64,000 bases of DNA from Armatimonadota bacterium (GCA_003577165.1 QEUM01000007.1:101919-165918); one strand, 5' to 3'; counted from the stretch's first letter, positions 9,130-18,203 are shown. Translations and numbers: made by a program. Notes: generated from the sequence alone by a model not told the origin.

Positions 9130-9197
9130 GACTCCTTCCTATCTCAGAAGAGCGCGGGCGGCCTTTGCCGCGTGGGCCTTGTCGAGAGCCTCGTTCG
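9130..9197. repeat. 68-bp direct repeat, right copy (native 3' end of helicase gene)
   Basis: This copy includes the helicase stop codon (TAG, 9139-9141 on the minus strand) and its last 18 codons. It is the presumed parental sequence of the copy at 7373-7440. Confidence 0.85.
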
Positions 9198-11400
9198 AGT
9201 AGGGACAGCGAGGGCTGAGGATGCATCCGGGGCATCCCGAGGTGCAGCCGCACGACTCAAGGAGATCGAGGGCGGCGGCGACCCAAGCCCTTGCATCCTC
9301 GAAGAGAGCCTGTGCGATGCCCGCGCCTCCCAGCACACTGTCGTGCACGAAGATGACAGGCCCGGTGTGGTCGAGCCAAGAGGAATAGAACGCGCTGCCC
9401 ACGTCCCGCGGATCGCACTGCGCGATGATCGGAGCAAGCGACACGAGAACGTGCTCCAGCGCGTGAACTCCCGCCTGCGCGTCTGGATCGTCCGCCGCGA
9501 AACTGGAAGGCAGGCCGACTCGAACGGCGATGGTCGAGATCGTGTGAGGCGGCATGTCGAGTTGGGCGACCTCGAGCACTTCGCCCGTGAGAAGTTCACG
9601 TTTCCGGTATGCCGTCACGATCGTCGTGACATCCACGCCCTCGAAGCGAACATTCCCTTCGCCGAGGGGCGCGGAAGCCAACTCGACTTTCGGCAGCACC
9701 GAGGTCTCGGCCAGAGCCTGAGTGTAGTAACCGACGTCTGCCCTCTCTAACTCTACGTTAAGCGAGATCGTGTCGAGTTTCGTGACCCTGTACGACTCGC
9801 CGCGATGGAGATAGATCGCACCCGGATGGGCGGCTTGGTAGGTCCGCCACTCCTCCATGTCGCCGATCTTCTCTCCCTCGAGCAGGAGGTCGTAAGAGTT
9901 CTTCTGAACGCCTCGAATGTCCACAGATGCCGCAGGAGACTCGTGGCCCGGCACGAACCACAGGCCGCCGGAACGCTTCAGCAGCCCCTCTTCCTCGAGC
10001 GATTCGACGCACTGCAGAGCGCCGGGTGGAAACTCGTCCAATTCGGACGCAGCGATCGGCCGCTCATGCGCCGCGCACCTGAGCTGTGATGCGAGGACGA
10101 ACGGGTTCTCCGGACGCACTCGCACGGCTTCGACTTCGCTGCCCAGAAGTCGCTCCGGGTGTCGCATCAGATACTGATCGAGCGCGTCTTCGTTCGCGAC
10201 AAAAACTGCAAAGCCGCGCTTCGCGCCGCGTCCCGCCCTTCCCGCCTGCTGTCGGATGCTTGCGACGGAGCCGGGGAACCCCGCGATGACGACCGCGTCG
10301 AGGTGGCCGATGTCCACGCCGAGTTCGAGCGCGGTCGTGGTGCAGATGGCGAGCAGTTCGCCGGAGTGCAATTTCCTCTCGATGATTCGACGGTCTTCGG
10401 GCGTGTAGCCCGAGCGATAACTGTCGATTCGCTTTGCCGCCTCCGGGGTGGAGTCTTCGAGGAGCGATCTCAAGTGTCCCAGCACGAGTTCCGCCGCCAG
10501 CCGAGACCGCGCGAAGATCATCGTTCGCTTTCCAGAAGCGATGAGGTGTGACGCAACGGCTGCAGCCTCGCGAAGCGTGCTGCGGCGAGATCCGTCCTTC
10601 AACTCGGGAGGGTTCCACATCACGAAGTCGCGCCCCCCCGATGGCGCGCCGTCTTTTTGGATTAGTTCCGCGCTTCGCCCAGTTAGAGCGTGGAAGTGCT
10701 CCACCGGGTTTCGGATCGTCGCAGACGTCGCGATGACGGCGGGGCGCGAGCCGTACCACTCGCTCAATCGGAGCAGCCGGCGAAGGACGAGCGCGACGTG
10801 CGAACCGAAGACTCCGGAGTAGTTGTGAAGTTCGTCCACGACGATGAAGCGCAGATTCTTGAAAAACGCTTTCCAAGCCGAGTGATTCGGGAGGATGGCG
10901 AGATGGAGCATGTCCGGATTCGTGAGGATGATCTGCGCGGATTGCCGAATGCCCTTGCGCTTCTCCTGCGGAGTGTCGCCGTCGTATGCGGAGGCGCGGA
11001 TGCCGACGGGCAGCATCGCCTGCGTCTTTTCGAGTTGGTCGTGCGCAAGGGCTTTCGTCGGAAACAGGTGCAGCGACTTACCCGCCGGAAGCGAGGTGAG
11101 GGTGTGTAGAACCGGAAGCAGATAGCAAAGGGACTTGCCGCTGCCAGTGCCTGTTACAACGACAACGTCGTGACCGGATACTGCGAGATCGAACGCGATC
11201 GCCTGATGGGAGTAGAGCGAAGTGATGCCCAGGCCACTCAGGTGCTCCCGCAAACTCGGGTCCAACGGACGCTCGACGTCGGCGAACTCGGCGTCCCGCG
11301 GTTCCTGGAAGCCGACGGCTTCAATCTGTCCTTCGTACGATTCGGAAGCGGTGAGGATTTCCGTGAGCGACCCGGGGGGGGACTTACTCGAACGGATCAT
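9139..11400 (-). CDS. DEAD/DEAH-box helicase with C-terminal DUF1998 (MrfA/YprA-like)
   Basis: 753 residues. Superfamily 2 core: Walker A TGTGSGKS (83-90), a DEAH-type box VDELHNYSG near residue 190, SATIRNP, and the second RecA domain with TTALELGVDIGHLD and RQQAGRAGRG. The C-terminal DUF1998 region carries the four-cysteine motif CGCTSGCPGC, which binds metal in Bacillus subtilis MrfA. Relatives repair DNA damage such as mitomycin adducts; that role is inferred. The start overlaps the tatC end by 17 nt, so it is probably co-transcribed with tatC. Its last 68 bp are duplicated at 7373-7440. Confidence 0.88.
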   Translation of the reverse strand: MIRSSKSPPGSLTEILTASESYEGQIEAVGFQEPRDAEFADVERPLDPSLREHLSGLGITSLYSHQAIAFDLAVSGHDVVVVTGTGSGKSLCYLLPVLHTLTSLPAGKSLHLFPTKALAHDQLEKTQAMLPVGIRASAYDGDTPQEKRKGIRQSAQIILTNPDMLHLAILPNHSAWKAFFKNLRFIVVDELHNYSGVFGSHVALVLRRLLRLSEWYGSRPAVIATSATIRNPVEHFHALTGRSAELIQKDGAPSGGRDFVMWNPPELKDGSRRSTLREAAAVASHLIASGKRTMIFARSRLAAELVLGHLRSLLEDSTPEAAKRIDSYRSGYTPEDRRIIERKLHSGELLAICTTTALELGVDIGHLDAVVIAGFPGSVASIRQQAGRAGRGAKRGFAVFVANEDALDQYLMRHPERLLGSEVEAVRVRPENPFVLASQLRCAAHERPIAASELDEFPPGALQCVESLEEEGLLKRSGGLWFVPGHESPAASVDIRGVQKNSYDLLLEGEKIGDMEEWRTYQAAHPGAIYLHRGESYRVTKLDTISLNVELERADVGYYTQALAETSVLPKVELASAPLGEGNVRFEGVDVTTIVTAYRKRELLTGEVLEVAQLDMPPHTISTIAVRVGLPSSFAADDPDAQAGVHALEHVLVSLAPIIAQCDPRDVGSAFYSSWLDHTGPVIFVHDSVLGGAGIAQALFEDARAWVAAALDLLESCGCTSGCPGCILSPRCPYSNEALDKAHAAKAARALLR

Positions 11401-12211
11401 AGCCCAGTCGTCGTGCGCGGCGCTTCTCCGTGACGCGGACGGCGTAGATGCTCGCGAGATAGAGAAGACAGAGCGGCGTGGACATCATGATGAGGCTGAA
11501 CGCGTCGCCCGATGGCGTGATGATCGCAGCCGTGACTGCGATGACGACCATTGCGAACCGCCAGTTCTTCCAGAGGCCATCTGCTGTCAGGATGCCGATC
11601 GCGCCCAAGAACCAGACGGCAAGCGGCAACTGGAATCCCGCGCCGAAGGCCAGCATCATCTTGAGGATGAACACGATGTACGTGCCTGGGTCCTGAAGCA
11701 ACTCCGTTCCCTCGAAGTCCGGCAGGAAACTGAAGAACCAACTGAAGGCGGGCTTCATGATCAGCCACGCGAAGCCAACTCCCATGAAGAACAGAGCGAC
11801 GCTGATTGGCGCGACGATTCGCATCGCCTTCAGTTCGCTGCGCTTCAAGGCAGGCTTCACGAAGCCCCAGAGTTGGAGGACGATGAACGGGAACGTGAGA
11901 AGAAGTCCGATGACGAAGGACAGTTTCAGTTTGAGGAAGAAGGGCTCCGCGAAGTTCGTGAATACCTGCTTGGGAAGTTCCATGCCTTTCGGCATGAGAT
12001 CCGGGTCGCGCAGGAATTGAGTCAGGAACTTGTAGACATAAGGCTCGAGGAGCCAGCCCCCCACCCAGCCGACCATAAGAAAGAAAAGCGAACGCATAAT
12101 TCGCGTTCGCAGTTCTTCCAAATGCTCGACGAGTGTAGCTTTGTGTCCTTCGTTCTCCTCGGACTCTAAGCGTTCGTCCTCGTCATCGTATGAATACGGC
12201 GCACTCGCCAT
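11384..12211 (-). CDS. tatC: Sec-independent protein translocase TatC
   Basis: 275 residues. An acidic N-terminal extension is followed by the TatC signature (LVEHLEELRTRIMRSLFFL) and six expected membrane spans, including LKLSFVIGLLLTFPFIVLQL, GFVKPALKRSEL, ILKMMLAFGAGFQLPLAVWF and ITPSGDAFSLIMMSTPL. TatC recognises twin-arginine signals; a candidate substrate in the window is the multicopper oxidase at 26280. No tatA is adjacent. The end overlaps the helicase start by 17 nt. Confidence 0.93.
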   Translation of the reverse strand: MASAPYSYDDEDERLESEENEGHKATLVEHLEELRTRIMRSLFFLMVGWVGGWLLEPYVYKFLTQFLRDPDLMPKGMELPKQVFTNFAEPFFLKLKLSFVIGLLLTFPFIVLQLWGFVKPALKRSELKAMRIVAPISVALFFMGVGFAWLIMKPAFSWFFSFLPDFEGTELLQDPGTYIVFILKMMLAFGAGFQLPLAVWFLGAIGILTADGLWKNWRFAMVVIAVTAAIITPSGDAFSLIMMSTPLCLLYLASIYAVRVTEKRRARRLGYDPFE

Positions 12212-12241
12212 GCGTCATGAGAAGGTATCGGCTAAGCCGCG

Positions 12242-13660
12242 CTACTTCTCCATCGTCATGCGCACGTAGAGCGTCTGCCGCACGAAGGTCGCGCCTCCGC
12301 CTTGGCGTCCGCCTGCTGCGGGTCCGCCTCCGACCTGCGGGCCGCCACCCTGAGGTGCGCCGCCGCCCATCGAAGGGCCGCCGCGCCTCTGGCCGCCTGC
12401 AGGAGAGTAAAGGTCAATGCTCGGGCTGCCGACCGATCCGCCGCCGCCGGTTCCCGGGGGGCCACCGCCGATTTGCGGGCCGGTGCGGCCGCCGGGCGTC
12501 TGGCCTGCGGAGGGCTGCTCGACTTTGAAGTCAGCCTGGACACGGAAGTCCTGTCGAACGAGCACGCCCTCATCGAGCGAGACCCAGACGTCCTGCTCGT
12601 AGGAGGTGCGGCGGTCGTTCTTAAACTCGCGGCCCTGCATTCGCAGAGTCGGCGTTTCGCGCGAGCCTTCGGCGAACGCAAGTTCGTAATGGATCCTCGC
12701 GCACCGCTTGCCCTGCTCCCACTCGAAGTTCACGAGTCGGCCGGACGCGGCGATGCCGACCGCCGCCTTCCCGCTCTCTCGGGCCTCTGCGAGGCTTCCG
12801 ACCTGGAACAGGATTTGGGAACGCCAGGTGCTGCCCACTTTGACCTTGTCTTCAGGGAGCAGAGGGAGCGGGAGCATTACGAAGAGGTCGGTCAGGCTGT
12901 CGCGGCCGACGAATCCTTCAATGCCGTACCAGGCCGGGGCGTCCGCGTAGACTTCGCGGCCGGCTTTGGTGAGGAGCCTGTAGATGGGGGCGAATTCGGC
13001 TTCGTGTCGCTTCGTCGGCCTATCCTCGTTATCGACGGTCGCCACAACGTAGTCCTTGCCCGCGTACGGGAGCAATTGGGTTCGGATCAGGCCGGTGCCG
13101 TCCGGCTTTCGGTCATCGCACGCAATGAGCACGCGGATCTTTTCGAAGGCGACGGGCAGTTCAGCCGCGCGCCCGCCGATCCTGTTTCGAGCCTCGGAGA
13201 GGGTGGACACGAGTTGGCCGATCTCGACTGTGTACGAGATCTTGCGGCCAGGAGTGAACTTGTAGTGAACGTAGGTGCCGTCTTCGGGGATGTTGAAACC
13301 CTCGTGGTTGCCGACCTTCACCTGGACGGACGACTCCTCGACCACGGCCGGCTTCCCACCGACGTTGCCGTAGAGGCGGATGGTCAGGGTGTGCTGCCCG
13401 TCAGGGATGGCCCGCCCCTTGGTGTCGAGGCGATACACCAGCCGGTCCTTCACTTGGACCGGTACTGTGGCTTCGATAAACTTGTCGTCCACCATCACCC
13501 CGATGAACGTGCCCTGGGGCACGCTGCCGTCCGGCATGGCGATCTCGACAACCTCTCGAACGGTGGCGCCGTTCTTGGGGCTGACGATCGTGAACGGGGC
13601 TTGCGAATAGGCCGTGGCTGTCAGGCCGACGACCAGAGCGAGCGCGCTGAACGTTTTCAT
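12242..13660 (-). CDS. Secreted protein of unknown function with Gly/Pro-rich tail
   Basis: 472 residues from the ATG at 13660; an ATG four codons earlier (13672) directly abuts the GGAGG site and is less likely. Signal peptide MKTFSALALVVGLTATAYSQ, then an Ig/Fn3-like domain (FTIVSPKNGATVREVVEIAM ... GTFIGVMVDDKFI ... QHTLTIRLYG). A central region (residues about 140-390) has no family I can name. The tail (about 390-455) is low-complexity Gly/Pro/Gln, followed by a beta-strand-like FVRQTLYVRMTMEK. Likely extracellular or periplasmic. Confidence 0.7.
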   Translation of the reverse strand: MKTFSALALVVGLTATAYSQAPFTIVSPKNGATVREVVEIAMPDGSVPQGTFIGVMVDDKFIEATVPVQVKDRLVYRLDTKGRAIPDGQHTLTIRLYGNVGGKPAVVEESSVQVKVGNHEGFNIPEDGTYVHYKFTPGRKISYTVEIGQLVSTLSEARNRIGGRAAELPVAFEKIRVLIACDDRKPDGTGLIRTQLLPYAGKDYVVATVDNEDRPTKRHEAEFAPIYRLLTKAGREVYADAPAWYGIEGFVGRDSLTDLFVMLPLPLLPEDKVKVGSTWRSQILFQVGSLAEARESGKAAVGIAASGRLVNFEWEQGKRCARIHYELAFAEGSRETPTLRMQGREFKNDRRTSYEQDVWVSLDEGVLVRQDFRVQADFKVEQPSAGQTPGGRTGPQIGGGPPGTGGGGSVGSPSIDLYSPAGGQRRGGPSMGGGAPQGGGPQVGGGPAAGGRQGGGATFVRQTLYVRMTMEK

Positions 13661-13758
13661 GCTGCGATTCATCCTCCGTCTGCTCGAGGCGAAATGCTAC
13701 CCGACCCACCGGGGACGGGTTCTGTCACATATTTCGACGTGCCGAGGGGCGGCGAACG

Positions 13759-14421
13759 TTACAACTGTTTCACCGCGGCGTGGGCTTCGCCCACCTTCAG
13801 GCTGATCGCCAGACCGTCGTGGATCGGGTCGAGGAAGGTCATCAGTTCGGGGTGGTCCACGGCGTCGCGGTTGTACTGGCGGATGGCCACGGTGGAAGGC
13901 TCCAGGTCCGAGGTGTCGGCCACTCGACCGCTCCAGATCGCGTTGTGCGTGAAGATGAGGCCACCATAGCGCAACTTTTCAGTTGCGATGCGAAGCGCGA
14001 GGGGGTACTGGGTCTTGTTCACGTCGATCAGGATGCAGTCGAAGGGCTCCTGCTCCTGAGCGAGCAGTTCCAGGGCGTCGCCGTTCAGGAAACGGCAGCG
14101 ATCCAGGAATCCCGCGCGATCCAGGTACCCGCGAGCGGCCTCGGTGTTGGCCGCGTCGCCGTCCGTGTGGACGACTTCTCCGGTCGGACCGACGGCGGCG
14201 GCGAACCAGACGGTCGAGTACCCGACGCCGCTGCCCATCTCGAACACCCGCCTCGCCTCGATCGCCACCGACAGAGTGGCTACGGTTCGGCCGCACTCGG
14301 GGCCGAAGATGGGGAAGTCGTTCTCCTTCGCCCACTGCTCCATCTCTCGAAGGATGGGGCTGCGGCTGGCGTGGTGGGCCACAAGGTAGCGGTCCAACTC
14401 CGGACTTAGATGATTTGCCAT
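13759..14421 (-). CDS. O-methyltransferase (class I SAM-dependent, COMT/CCoAOMT-like)
   Basis: 220 residues. SAM-binding motif I is VFEMGSGVGYSTVWFAAAVG; motif II acidic residue in EVVHTDGDAANTEAARGYLD; motif IV in FDCILIDVNKTQYPLAL; then RYGGLIFTHNAIWSG. These fit Methyltransf_3. The usual second metal ligand pair (DN in other members) is seen here as HNAIWSG, so metal use is uncertain. The gene start overlaps the osmC end by 16 nt; probably one transcript. Substrate unknown. Confidence 0.82.
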   Translation of the reverse strand: MANHLSPELDRYLVAHHASRSPILREMEQWAKENDFPIFGPECGRTVATLSVAIEARRVFEMGSGVGYSTVWFAAAVGPTGEVVHTDGDAANTEAARGYLDRAGFLDRCRFLNGDALELLAQEQEPFDCILIDVNKTQYPLALRIATEKLRYGGLIFTHNAIWSGRVADTSDLEPSTVAIRQYNRDAVDHPELMTFLDPIHDGLAISLKVGEAHAAVKQL

Positions 14422-14825
14422 TCGTTTGCGATTGTGGGCCCGAAGCGCAGCGTGGCGGTTGCGGAGCAGTACTTCTGGTCGCTCAATTCGATGGCGCGGG
14501 CGAGCGCCGCCTCTTCGATGTTTTCGCCCTCGACGACGTGGCGGATGCGGATCGCCTTGATCGGTCGCGGCCAGTCGCCCGGAGGATCGCGGTCCCAGTC
14601 CACTTCGACCCGATATGCGGTCACCTTCTGGCGCTTCTTCTCAAGGATGCTGAGGACGTCGAGCGCGGTGCAGGCGGCGATGGCGCACACCATGGTTTCG
14701 AGGGGCATGGGGCCGGCGCCCGTCCCGCCGAAGTCAGGGTCAGTGTCGAAAACGATCTTGAATCCGGAGGGCGGTGTGGCTTCGAAGGCCTTGCCGTTGC
14801 CCGTCCACTCCAATGTGGCTTGCAT
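14406..14825 (-). CDS. OsmC-family protein
   Basis: 139 residues. OsmC/Ohr fold with both redox cysteines visible: AIAACTALDVLSILEKKRQ (Cys near residue 48) and SDQKYCSATATL (Cys near 119). The family reduces organic hydroperoxides or acts on thiols; this member looks closer to the OsmC/YhfA branch than to Ohr. It lies 10 nt after the small TGA-containing gene and overlaps the methyltransferase, giving a three-gene leftward run. Confidence 0.85.
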   Translation of the reverse strand: MQATLEWTGNGKAFEATPPSGFKIVFDTDPDFGGTGAGPMPLETMVCAIAACTALDVLSILEKKRQKVTAYRVEVDWDRDPPGDWPRPIKAIRIRHVVEGENIEEAALARAIELSDQKYCSATATLRFGPTIANEWQII

Positions 14826-14835
14826 GGGCGCGATT

Positions 14836-15018
14836 CTACTTACGGCCAGGATCGGAAGAGATGATCGCCGTCATGCCGCCTAAGACCGCTCCCACCAGAA
14901 CCGGCAACGCCGGTATGCGGCAGGAGGCTCACGTGGAGCCTGCCGCCTTCATGAGCAGGTGGTAGCCGAAGCCGGCGGTTGCGCCTAATACGGCGCCGAT
15001 GAGAAAGCGAACGATCAT
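14836..15018 (-). CDS. Small membrane protein with in-frame TGA: candidate selenoprotein (DUF6132-like) or broken gene
   Basis: Reading from ATG 15018 (GAGAAGGAG just upstream) gives MIVRFLIGAVLGATAG then FGYHLLMKAAGST, a TGA at 14931-14929 (codon 30), then ASCRIPALPVLVGAVLGG and MTAIISSDPGRK to TAG at 14836, 60 codons in all. As I recall the DUF6132 pattern (YHxxVGCxTGxCPITxNP...GAxxG), it aligns without gaps to both sides, placing the TGA on the second conserved Cys. An 8-bp plus 6-bp hairpin follows the TGA at once. Alternatives are a TGC to TGA nonsense mutation, or a 29-residue peptide only. Next gene is osmC, also a thiol-redox family. Confidence 0.45.
14889..14926 (-). promoter_or_regulatory. 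SECIS-like stem-loop directly after the in-frame TGA
   Basis: Reading on the minus strand, two nt after the TGA: CTCCTGCC pairs with GGTGGGAG (8 bp, two G-U). An internal loop GCAT/TCT follows, then ACCGGC pairs with GCCGGT (6 bp) around a three-nt loop GTT. The apical loop begins 20 nt after the TGA and starts with G. Both agree with the published description of bacterial SECIS elements (loop about 16-37 nt away, a G in its first two positions). GC-rich DNA forms hairpins often, so this is suggestive only. Confidence 0.4.
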
Positions 15019-15098
15019 CTCCTTCTCTAACGCACGAATCGCGCCGCCCGCCGCACGGTTTGCCACGAGCACGCGCCCCGTGGTGTAACCTGCCGACG

Positions 15099-18000
15099 AT
15101 GATCCGCTCGTTTCTATGCGTCTGCGGCGCGCTCGCGATGATCGCCTCCACGCAGGCGGTCGTGTCTTTTGAAGGCCCGGTGAAGCGCACTCGCTATCCC
15201 TCTCTTTCTCCCGACGGGAAGACCCTTGCGTTCTCTTATCAGGGCGACATCTTTCGCGTGTCGAGTGAGGGAGGTCGCGCGGAGCGGCTGACCGTGCATC
15301 CGGCAGCGGAGACGATGCCGAGGTTCAGTCCGGATGGAAAGCATATTGCGTTCACCAGCACGCGTCACGGCAACATGGACGTGTTCGTGATGGCTGCGGA
15401 CGGAAGCGGACTGCGCCGTCTTACTTTTCTCAGCGCCAACGATTACGCGATGGGGTGGACGCCGGACTCCAAGTGGGTGCTGTTTTACACGCAGGGGTGG
15501 GGGAGCCTCGAAATCATGAAGGTGCCCGCATCCGGCGGCGAGCCGATTCGCCTGTCGCAGGACAGCATGGAATTCGAGTTCTTCCCATCTGTTTCGCCGG
15601 ACGGCAAGAAGATGCTTTACAACTACGGCGGTGGACCGGGGCAATGGCGGCGAGTCGGGCAGAAGGGAAGCGGCACGGCGGACATCTGGATCTCGGACTT
15701 CACGTCTCCTTTGTCCAACATGAGGAACTTGACGAAAGATGACATGCCGCAACTCTGGCCGATGTGGTCACCGGACGGGAGATCCATTTGGTACGTCGCG
15801 GATGACGGCAGTCAAAACCTCTGGCGGATGCAGTCGGACGGAACCGGCGCGCGCCGAATCACGAATCACACGACGGGAAAGGTCAGTTACGCTTGCATCT
15901 CAGCAAACGGGGCGATGATCGCCTATGAGCACGAACATTCGATTTTCACATTCGACACGAGAAGCAGCCGCGAGAAGCGAGTGGACATCTACGTGCCGGG
16001 GGATCAGAGATACAACGACATCACGCGATTGGCGCTGACCGCCGGGGCTTCGTCTTACAGCGTTTCACCGAACGGGAAGCGGCTCCTCCTCTCCGCGCGC
16101 GGAGAGATTCTGATGACTCCGGAGGGGGGCGGCGCGACGAAGGTAATGACCACCTTTCCCGGGCGGGACGAGGAGCCGGTTTGGAAGTCCGACACGGAGT
16201 TCTTTTACGTCACGCTTCAGAACGGCAACAAGGACGTGTACCTCATGAATCTGGAAGGGAAGGCGAGGCCGTTCCTCGATTCGCCTTCCGACGAGATGGG
16301 CATTCTGCTAAGTCCCGATCGAAAGACTCTCGCCTTCCATCGCGGCCTCAACGAAGTGTGCGTCGTGCCTGCAGACGGAGGCGCGCCGAAGGTCGTCCAT
16401 AAGGGCGAGTACTACAGCGCGCTGTTCGGTCTGCCCGAGTACTCGTGGGCGTTCGACAGCAAGCACTTGGCGGTCACCGCGCCCACGTCAAGGGGGGGGA
16501 CGAACATCTATCTCGTGGACGTCGAAACCGGCAAGTCGCAGTTGGTTGCGATGGCTGCGCGAGGAACGGGAGTTCCGATCGTGACCAACAACGGAAAGGT
16601 CGTCGCCCTTCCTTCGCAAGAGACCGAAACGGTGGGGCTATGGGCGGTCGATCTCGTGCCGCAGCCGCTCAGCTTCCTCGAAGACGCGCTCGACAAACTG
16701 GACGCGAAAGAGGAACCGAAGGGCGAGCCGAAAATCGAAGTCCAAGAGCGGGGGTTGTTCGAGCGTTACCGAAGCCTCGGCGCGCCGGGCGATGTCGGCG
16801 AAGTCGTTTCGGACAAGTCGGGGACGACTCTGTACGCGACGATGGATGGAGACATTTACTCCGTTCCCTCGTCGGGCGGAGCCCCCACCCAAATCACCTC
16901 GCTTCCCGGCACAGAGTCAAACCTCTGGATGAGCCCCGACGGCTCAAAACTGTATTTCCTCAATGCCGGCCGCGTCAATTCTGTCGCGCTCGCGACCCGG
17001 ACGGTGTCCACGCGATCCTTCTCCGCGAGCCTCGAGATCAACCAACACTCCGAAGCCAAGGCGCTCTTCGATGAGATTTGGTGGGTGATGGACAGACTCT
17101 TCTACGACAGAGAGCATCACGGAAAGAACTGGCAAGCAATCAAGAGCGCGTATGAAGCCGTGCTGCCGCACGCGTTCGATCGCGCTGAGTTCTACGACCT
17201 CATGCAGGAGATGGTCCACGAACTCAACGCATCGCACCTCGGCGTATCCGGCCCCACTCAGCAGCCAACGACCGGCGACGATTCCACGGGATCGCTCGCG
17301 GTGGAGCCCGATTGGGCCAGGCTTGAGGCGACCGGCGAGTACGTCGTCACGCGAGTCATGGAGGGGGGGCCGGCCGACCACCCTCAATCGAAATTGGAAC
17401 CCGGCGATCGCATCGTCGCGGTCAACGGCGTCGAACTGAGCGCAGCGAATCCGATGGACAGATTGCTGCTCGGAACTGTCGGGAAGAAGGTGCGCCTGTC
17501 GGTCATCGGACGATCCCGCGAGACGCGAGAGGTGTTCATCAAGCCGATCCCGGTGAGCGGGCTAACGGGCCTGTCGTACGACGACTTCGTGAGACGGTCG
17601 CGTGCGCTCGTGGACAGATACAGCGGTGGCCAGATCGCGTATCTGCACATCCAAGGGATGAGCATGCCGAGCCATGAACTGTTCATGCGACAGGTGCGCA
17701 CTCTCACGCAGAACAAGAAGGGCCTCATCATAGACGTGCGATACAACGGAGGCGGGAACACAGCGCATCTCGCCCTCGGAATGCTCGTGAAAAGGCTGTG
17801 GCTGATTCGCGCGAATCGCGATTCCGACATCCGCATCAGCGAAAACCTCTATCGAGGCGAGTCGGTTGAACTGCCGTCCGCGCTCATGATCAACGCATCC
17901 AGTTTCAGCAACGCGGAGATCTTGGCCGAGGGGTTCAGGAGGCTCGGCGTGGGTCCGGTCGTCGGCGTGGCGACGCCGGGGGCGGTCATCGGCACGGCGT

Positions 18001-18203
18001 CCTGGACTCTGTTCGACGGCGGGTCTCTGCGGACGCCCTTCGCCGGTGCGTACACGGTGGATGGGGAGAACCTCGAGGGGAATGGAAGGAAGCCGGACAT
18101 CCCCGTTCCTTACGACCCGAATGCGGCCGCTGCCGGCGAAGATCCGATGCTCAAGGCCGCCGTCGAGGCCCTGCTCAAGAGGGCCGGAGCGGGGGCGATT
18201 TGA
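15099..18203 (+). CDS. Tricorn-type S41 protease with N-terminal beta-propeller
   Basis: 1034 residues from ATG 15099, which starts a signal peptide (MIRSFLCVCGALAMIASTQA); an upstream in-frame TTG at 15060 is rejected. The first two thirds are PD40/TolB-like propeller blades (YPSLSPDGKTLAFSYQGDIF, MPRFSPDGKHIAFTSTRHG). Then come a tricorn C1 domain with the catalytic His region ELNASHLGVSG near 711, a PDZ domain (VTRVMEGGPADHP...GDRIVAVNGVEL), and an S41 core: GLIIDVRYNGGGNT and the nucleophile region NASSFSNAEIL near 932-942. Probably degrades peptides in the periplasm. Confidence 0.88.
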   Translation: MIRSFLCVCGALAMIASTQAVVSFEGPVKRTRYPSLSPDGKTLAFSYQGDIFRVSSEGGRAERLTVHPAAETMPRFSPDGKHIAFTSTRHGNMDVFVMAADGSGLRRLTFLSANDYAMGWTPDSKWVLFYTQGWGSLEIMKVPASGGEPIRLSQDSMEFEFFPSVSPDGKKMLYNYGGGPGQWRRVGQKGSGTADIWISDFTSPLSNMRNLTKDDMPQLWPMWSPDGRSIWYVADDGSQNLWRMQSDGTGARRITNHTTGKVSYACISANGAMIAYEHEHSIFTFDTRSSREKRVDIYVPGDQRYNDITRLALTAGASSYSVSPNGKRLLLSARGEILMTPEGGGATKVMTTFPGRDEEPVWKSDTEFFYVTLQNGNKDVYLMNLEGKARPFLDSPSDEMGILLSPDRKTLAFHRGLNEVCVVPADGGAPKVVHKGEYYSALFGLPEYSWAFDSKHLAVTAPTSRGGTNIYLVDVETGKSQLVAMAARGTGVPIVTNNGKVVALPSQETETVGLWAVDLVPQPLSFLEDALDKLDAKEEPKGEPKIEVQERGLFERYRSLGAPGDVGEVVSDKSGTTLYATMDGDIYSVPSSGGAPTQITSLPGTESNLWMSPDGSKLYFLNAGRVNSVALATRTVSTRSFSASLEINQHSEAKALFDEIWWVMDRLFYDREHHGKNWQAIKSAYEAVLPHAFDRAEFYDLMQEMVHELNASHLGVSGPTQQPTTGDDSTGSLAVEPDWARLEATGEYVVTRVMEGGPADHPQSKLEPGDRIVAVNGVELSAANPMDRLLLGTVGKKVRLSVIGRSRETREVFIKPIPVSGLTGLSYDDFVRRSRALVDRYSGGQIAYLHIQGMSMPSHELFMRQVRTLTQNKKGLIIDVRYNGGGNTAHLALGMLVKRLWLIRANRDSDIRISENLYRGESVELPSALMINASSFSNAEILAEGFRRLGVGPVVGVATPGAVIGTASWTLFDGGSLRTPFAGAYTVDGENLEGNGRKPDIPVPYDPNAAAAGEDPMLKAAVEALLKRAGAGAI

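Noticed and set aside
8981..9253. A 90-codon minus-strand frame overlapping the helicase 3' end
   Set aside because: Only its last third reads protein-like; the rest is a shadow of the helicase and there is no start signal. Kept only as a possible remnant.
14840..15190. A 116-codon minus-strand frame overlapping the small TGA gene
   Set aside because: Arg/Gly/His-rich shadow frame without a motif; the adjacent phase holds the membrane-protein-like sequence.
16493..16500. Many G or C runs of seven to ten bases inside genes (for example near 6626, 16493, 24578, 51081, 57688, 60028) as possible phase-variable tracts
   Set aside because: At this base composition a 64 kb window is expected by chance to hold roughly two dozen such runs on the two strands, and they fall in housekeeping genes such as accA and nrnA.
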